Positions 63,667 through 64,000 of a stretch of DNA of 64,000 nucleotides are shown in pieces. The notes under the pieces were generated by a model. That model had not been told where the DNA came from. It saw only the letters and a program-made list of their open reading frames with translations, and did not search any database. The stretch covers positions 1,178,001 through 1,242,000 of the forward strand of contig NZ_CP095481.1 of NCBI RefSeq assembly GCF_023023025.1. Direction: 5' to 3'. The position numbers and the translations under genes are program-made. Each line of letters opens with the position of its first letter. The first letter of the stretch is position 1. Origin of the DNA: Amycolatopsis sp. WQ 127309 (GTDB taxonomy: Bacteria; Actinomycetota; Actinomycetes; Mycobacteriales; Pseudonocardiaceae).

Positions 63667-64000
63667 CTACCGCCGGCGCAGGAGCTTGTCCGCCAGCGCC
63701 GGCGGGGTGTAGTCCTTCTCCGCGGAGTTCAGGTCGGTGCCCGGCGGGACGATCTCGTCGATCCGGTCCAGCACATCGCCGTCCAGCTCCAGCTCGGCGC
63801 CCGCCAGCAGGTCGTCGAGCTGGGCCGGCGTGCGCGGGCCGATGATCGCCGACGTCACGCCCGGGTGCGCCCGGACGAACGCCGTGGCCAGGTGCGTGAG
63901 CGGCCGGCCCAGGTCGTCGGCGATCTTCTTCAGCTGCGCGATGGCCTCGAACTTGACGGCGTTCTCCGGCAGCGCGGGGTCGAACTTGTGCGCCTGCAAC
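63667..64000 (-). CDS. Aldo/keto reductase, C-terminal part
   Basis: A partial gene running off the right edge. The visible part ends with the NADPH-binding region of aldo/keto reductases (LATAFVRAHPGVTSAIIGPRTPAQLDDLL) and a short tail. The catalytic Tyr and Lys lie outside the window. It is convergent with fumC, four bases apart. Confidence 0.85.
   Translation of the reverse strand, partial: LQAHKFDPALPENAVKFEAIAQLKKIADDLGRPLTHLATAFVRAHPGVTSAIIGPRTPAQLDDLLAGAELELDGDVLDRIDEIVPPGTDLNSAEKDYTPPALADKLLRRR

Overview
The window is high-GC actinobacterial chromosome. Coding frames are dense, GTG and TTG starts are frequent, and many genes overlap by 1-4 bases. A mycothiol gene (mshB), a WhiB-family regulator and gene orders shared with Mycobacterium point to the Corynebacteriales/Pseudonocardiales branch. 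From memory, the intergenic repeat families resemble those of Amycolatopsis, so I infer Amycolatopsis or a close relative; no 16S rRNA gene is present to confirm it.

Layout. (1) 0-17 kb: an amino-acid permease, a CDF metal exporter, an orphan AfsR/SARP-type regulator, then a mannose-metabolism block (manA, a TobH-like SIS protein, a Trm112-like protein, phosphomannomutase, DUF3499, a zincin-like protein), a 1092-residue glycosyltransferase and whiB2. Apart from the regulator and glycosyltransferase this order follows the M. tuberculosis Rv3253c-Rv3260c region. Two large repeat fields (6.06-7.2 kb and 12.29-13.02 kb) lie between its operons. (2) 17-32 kb: a site-2 protease, mshB with two coupled membrane/EcsC genes, a dipeptide ABC system (fused ATPase, permeases, lipoprotein), a frameshifted remnant of a second dppB, an LpqW-like lipoprotein, typA/bipA, a 50-residue Cys/Lys-rich protein behind an iron-box-like site, and trpS behind a trp attenuator. 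(3) 32-45 kb: a Nudix hydrolase, a two-component system divergent from a LolA-like protein and an ABC exporter, a thiamine ABC transporter under a TPP riboswitch, two single-span microproteins, HxlR, and a coupled wHTH-nucleotidyltransferase/HEPN operon with a 38-bp operator palindrome. (4) 45-64 kb: ychF, an Ada-AlkA fusion, sbcCD and rmuC divergent from a LexA-like box, DUF6542, ispH, a lipid-droplet-type protein, xseA and xseB with an extra gene between them, glpX, a serine protease, a ferredoxin reductase, fumC and a partial aldo-keto reductase. This mirrors M. tuberculosis Rv1098c-Rv1112.

How it works together. Most genes are housekeeping: nucleotide-sugar and cell-envelope supply, DNA repair, isoprenoid and central carbon metabolism, peptide and thiamine uptake. 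The most informative content is regulatory and non-coding: a complete ribosome-mediated attenuator on trpS, a translational TPP riboswitch, a LexA-type box over sbcDC/rmuC, an iron-box-like site over an unannotated small gene, response-regulator-like direct repeats, and several families of palindromic repeats whose stem arms vary in step.

I saw no rRNA, tRNA, CRISPR array, intact insertion sequence or prophage.
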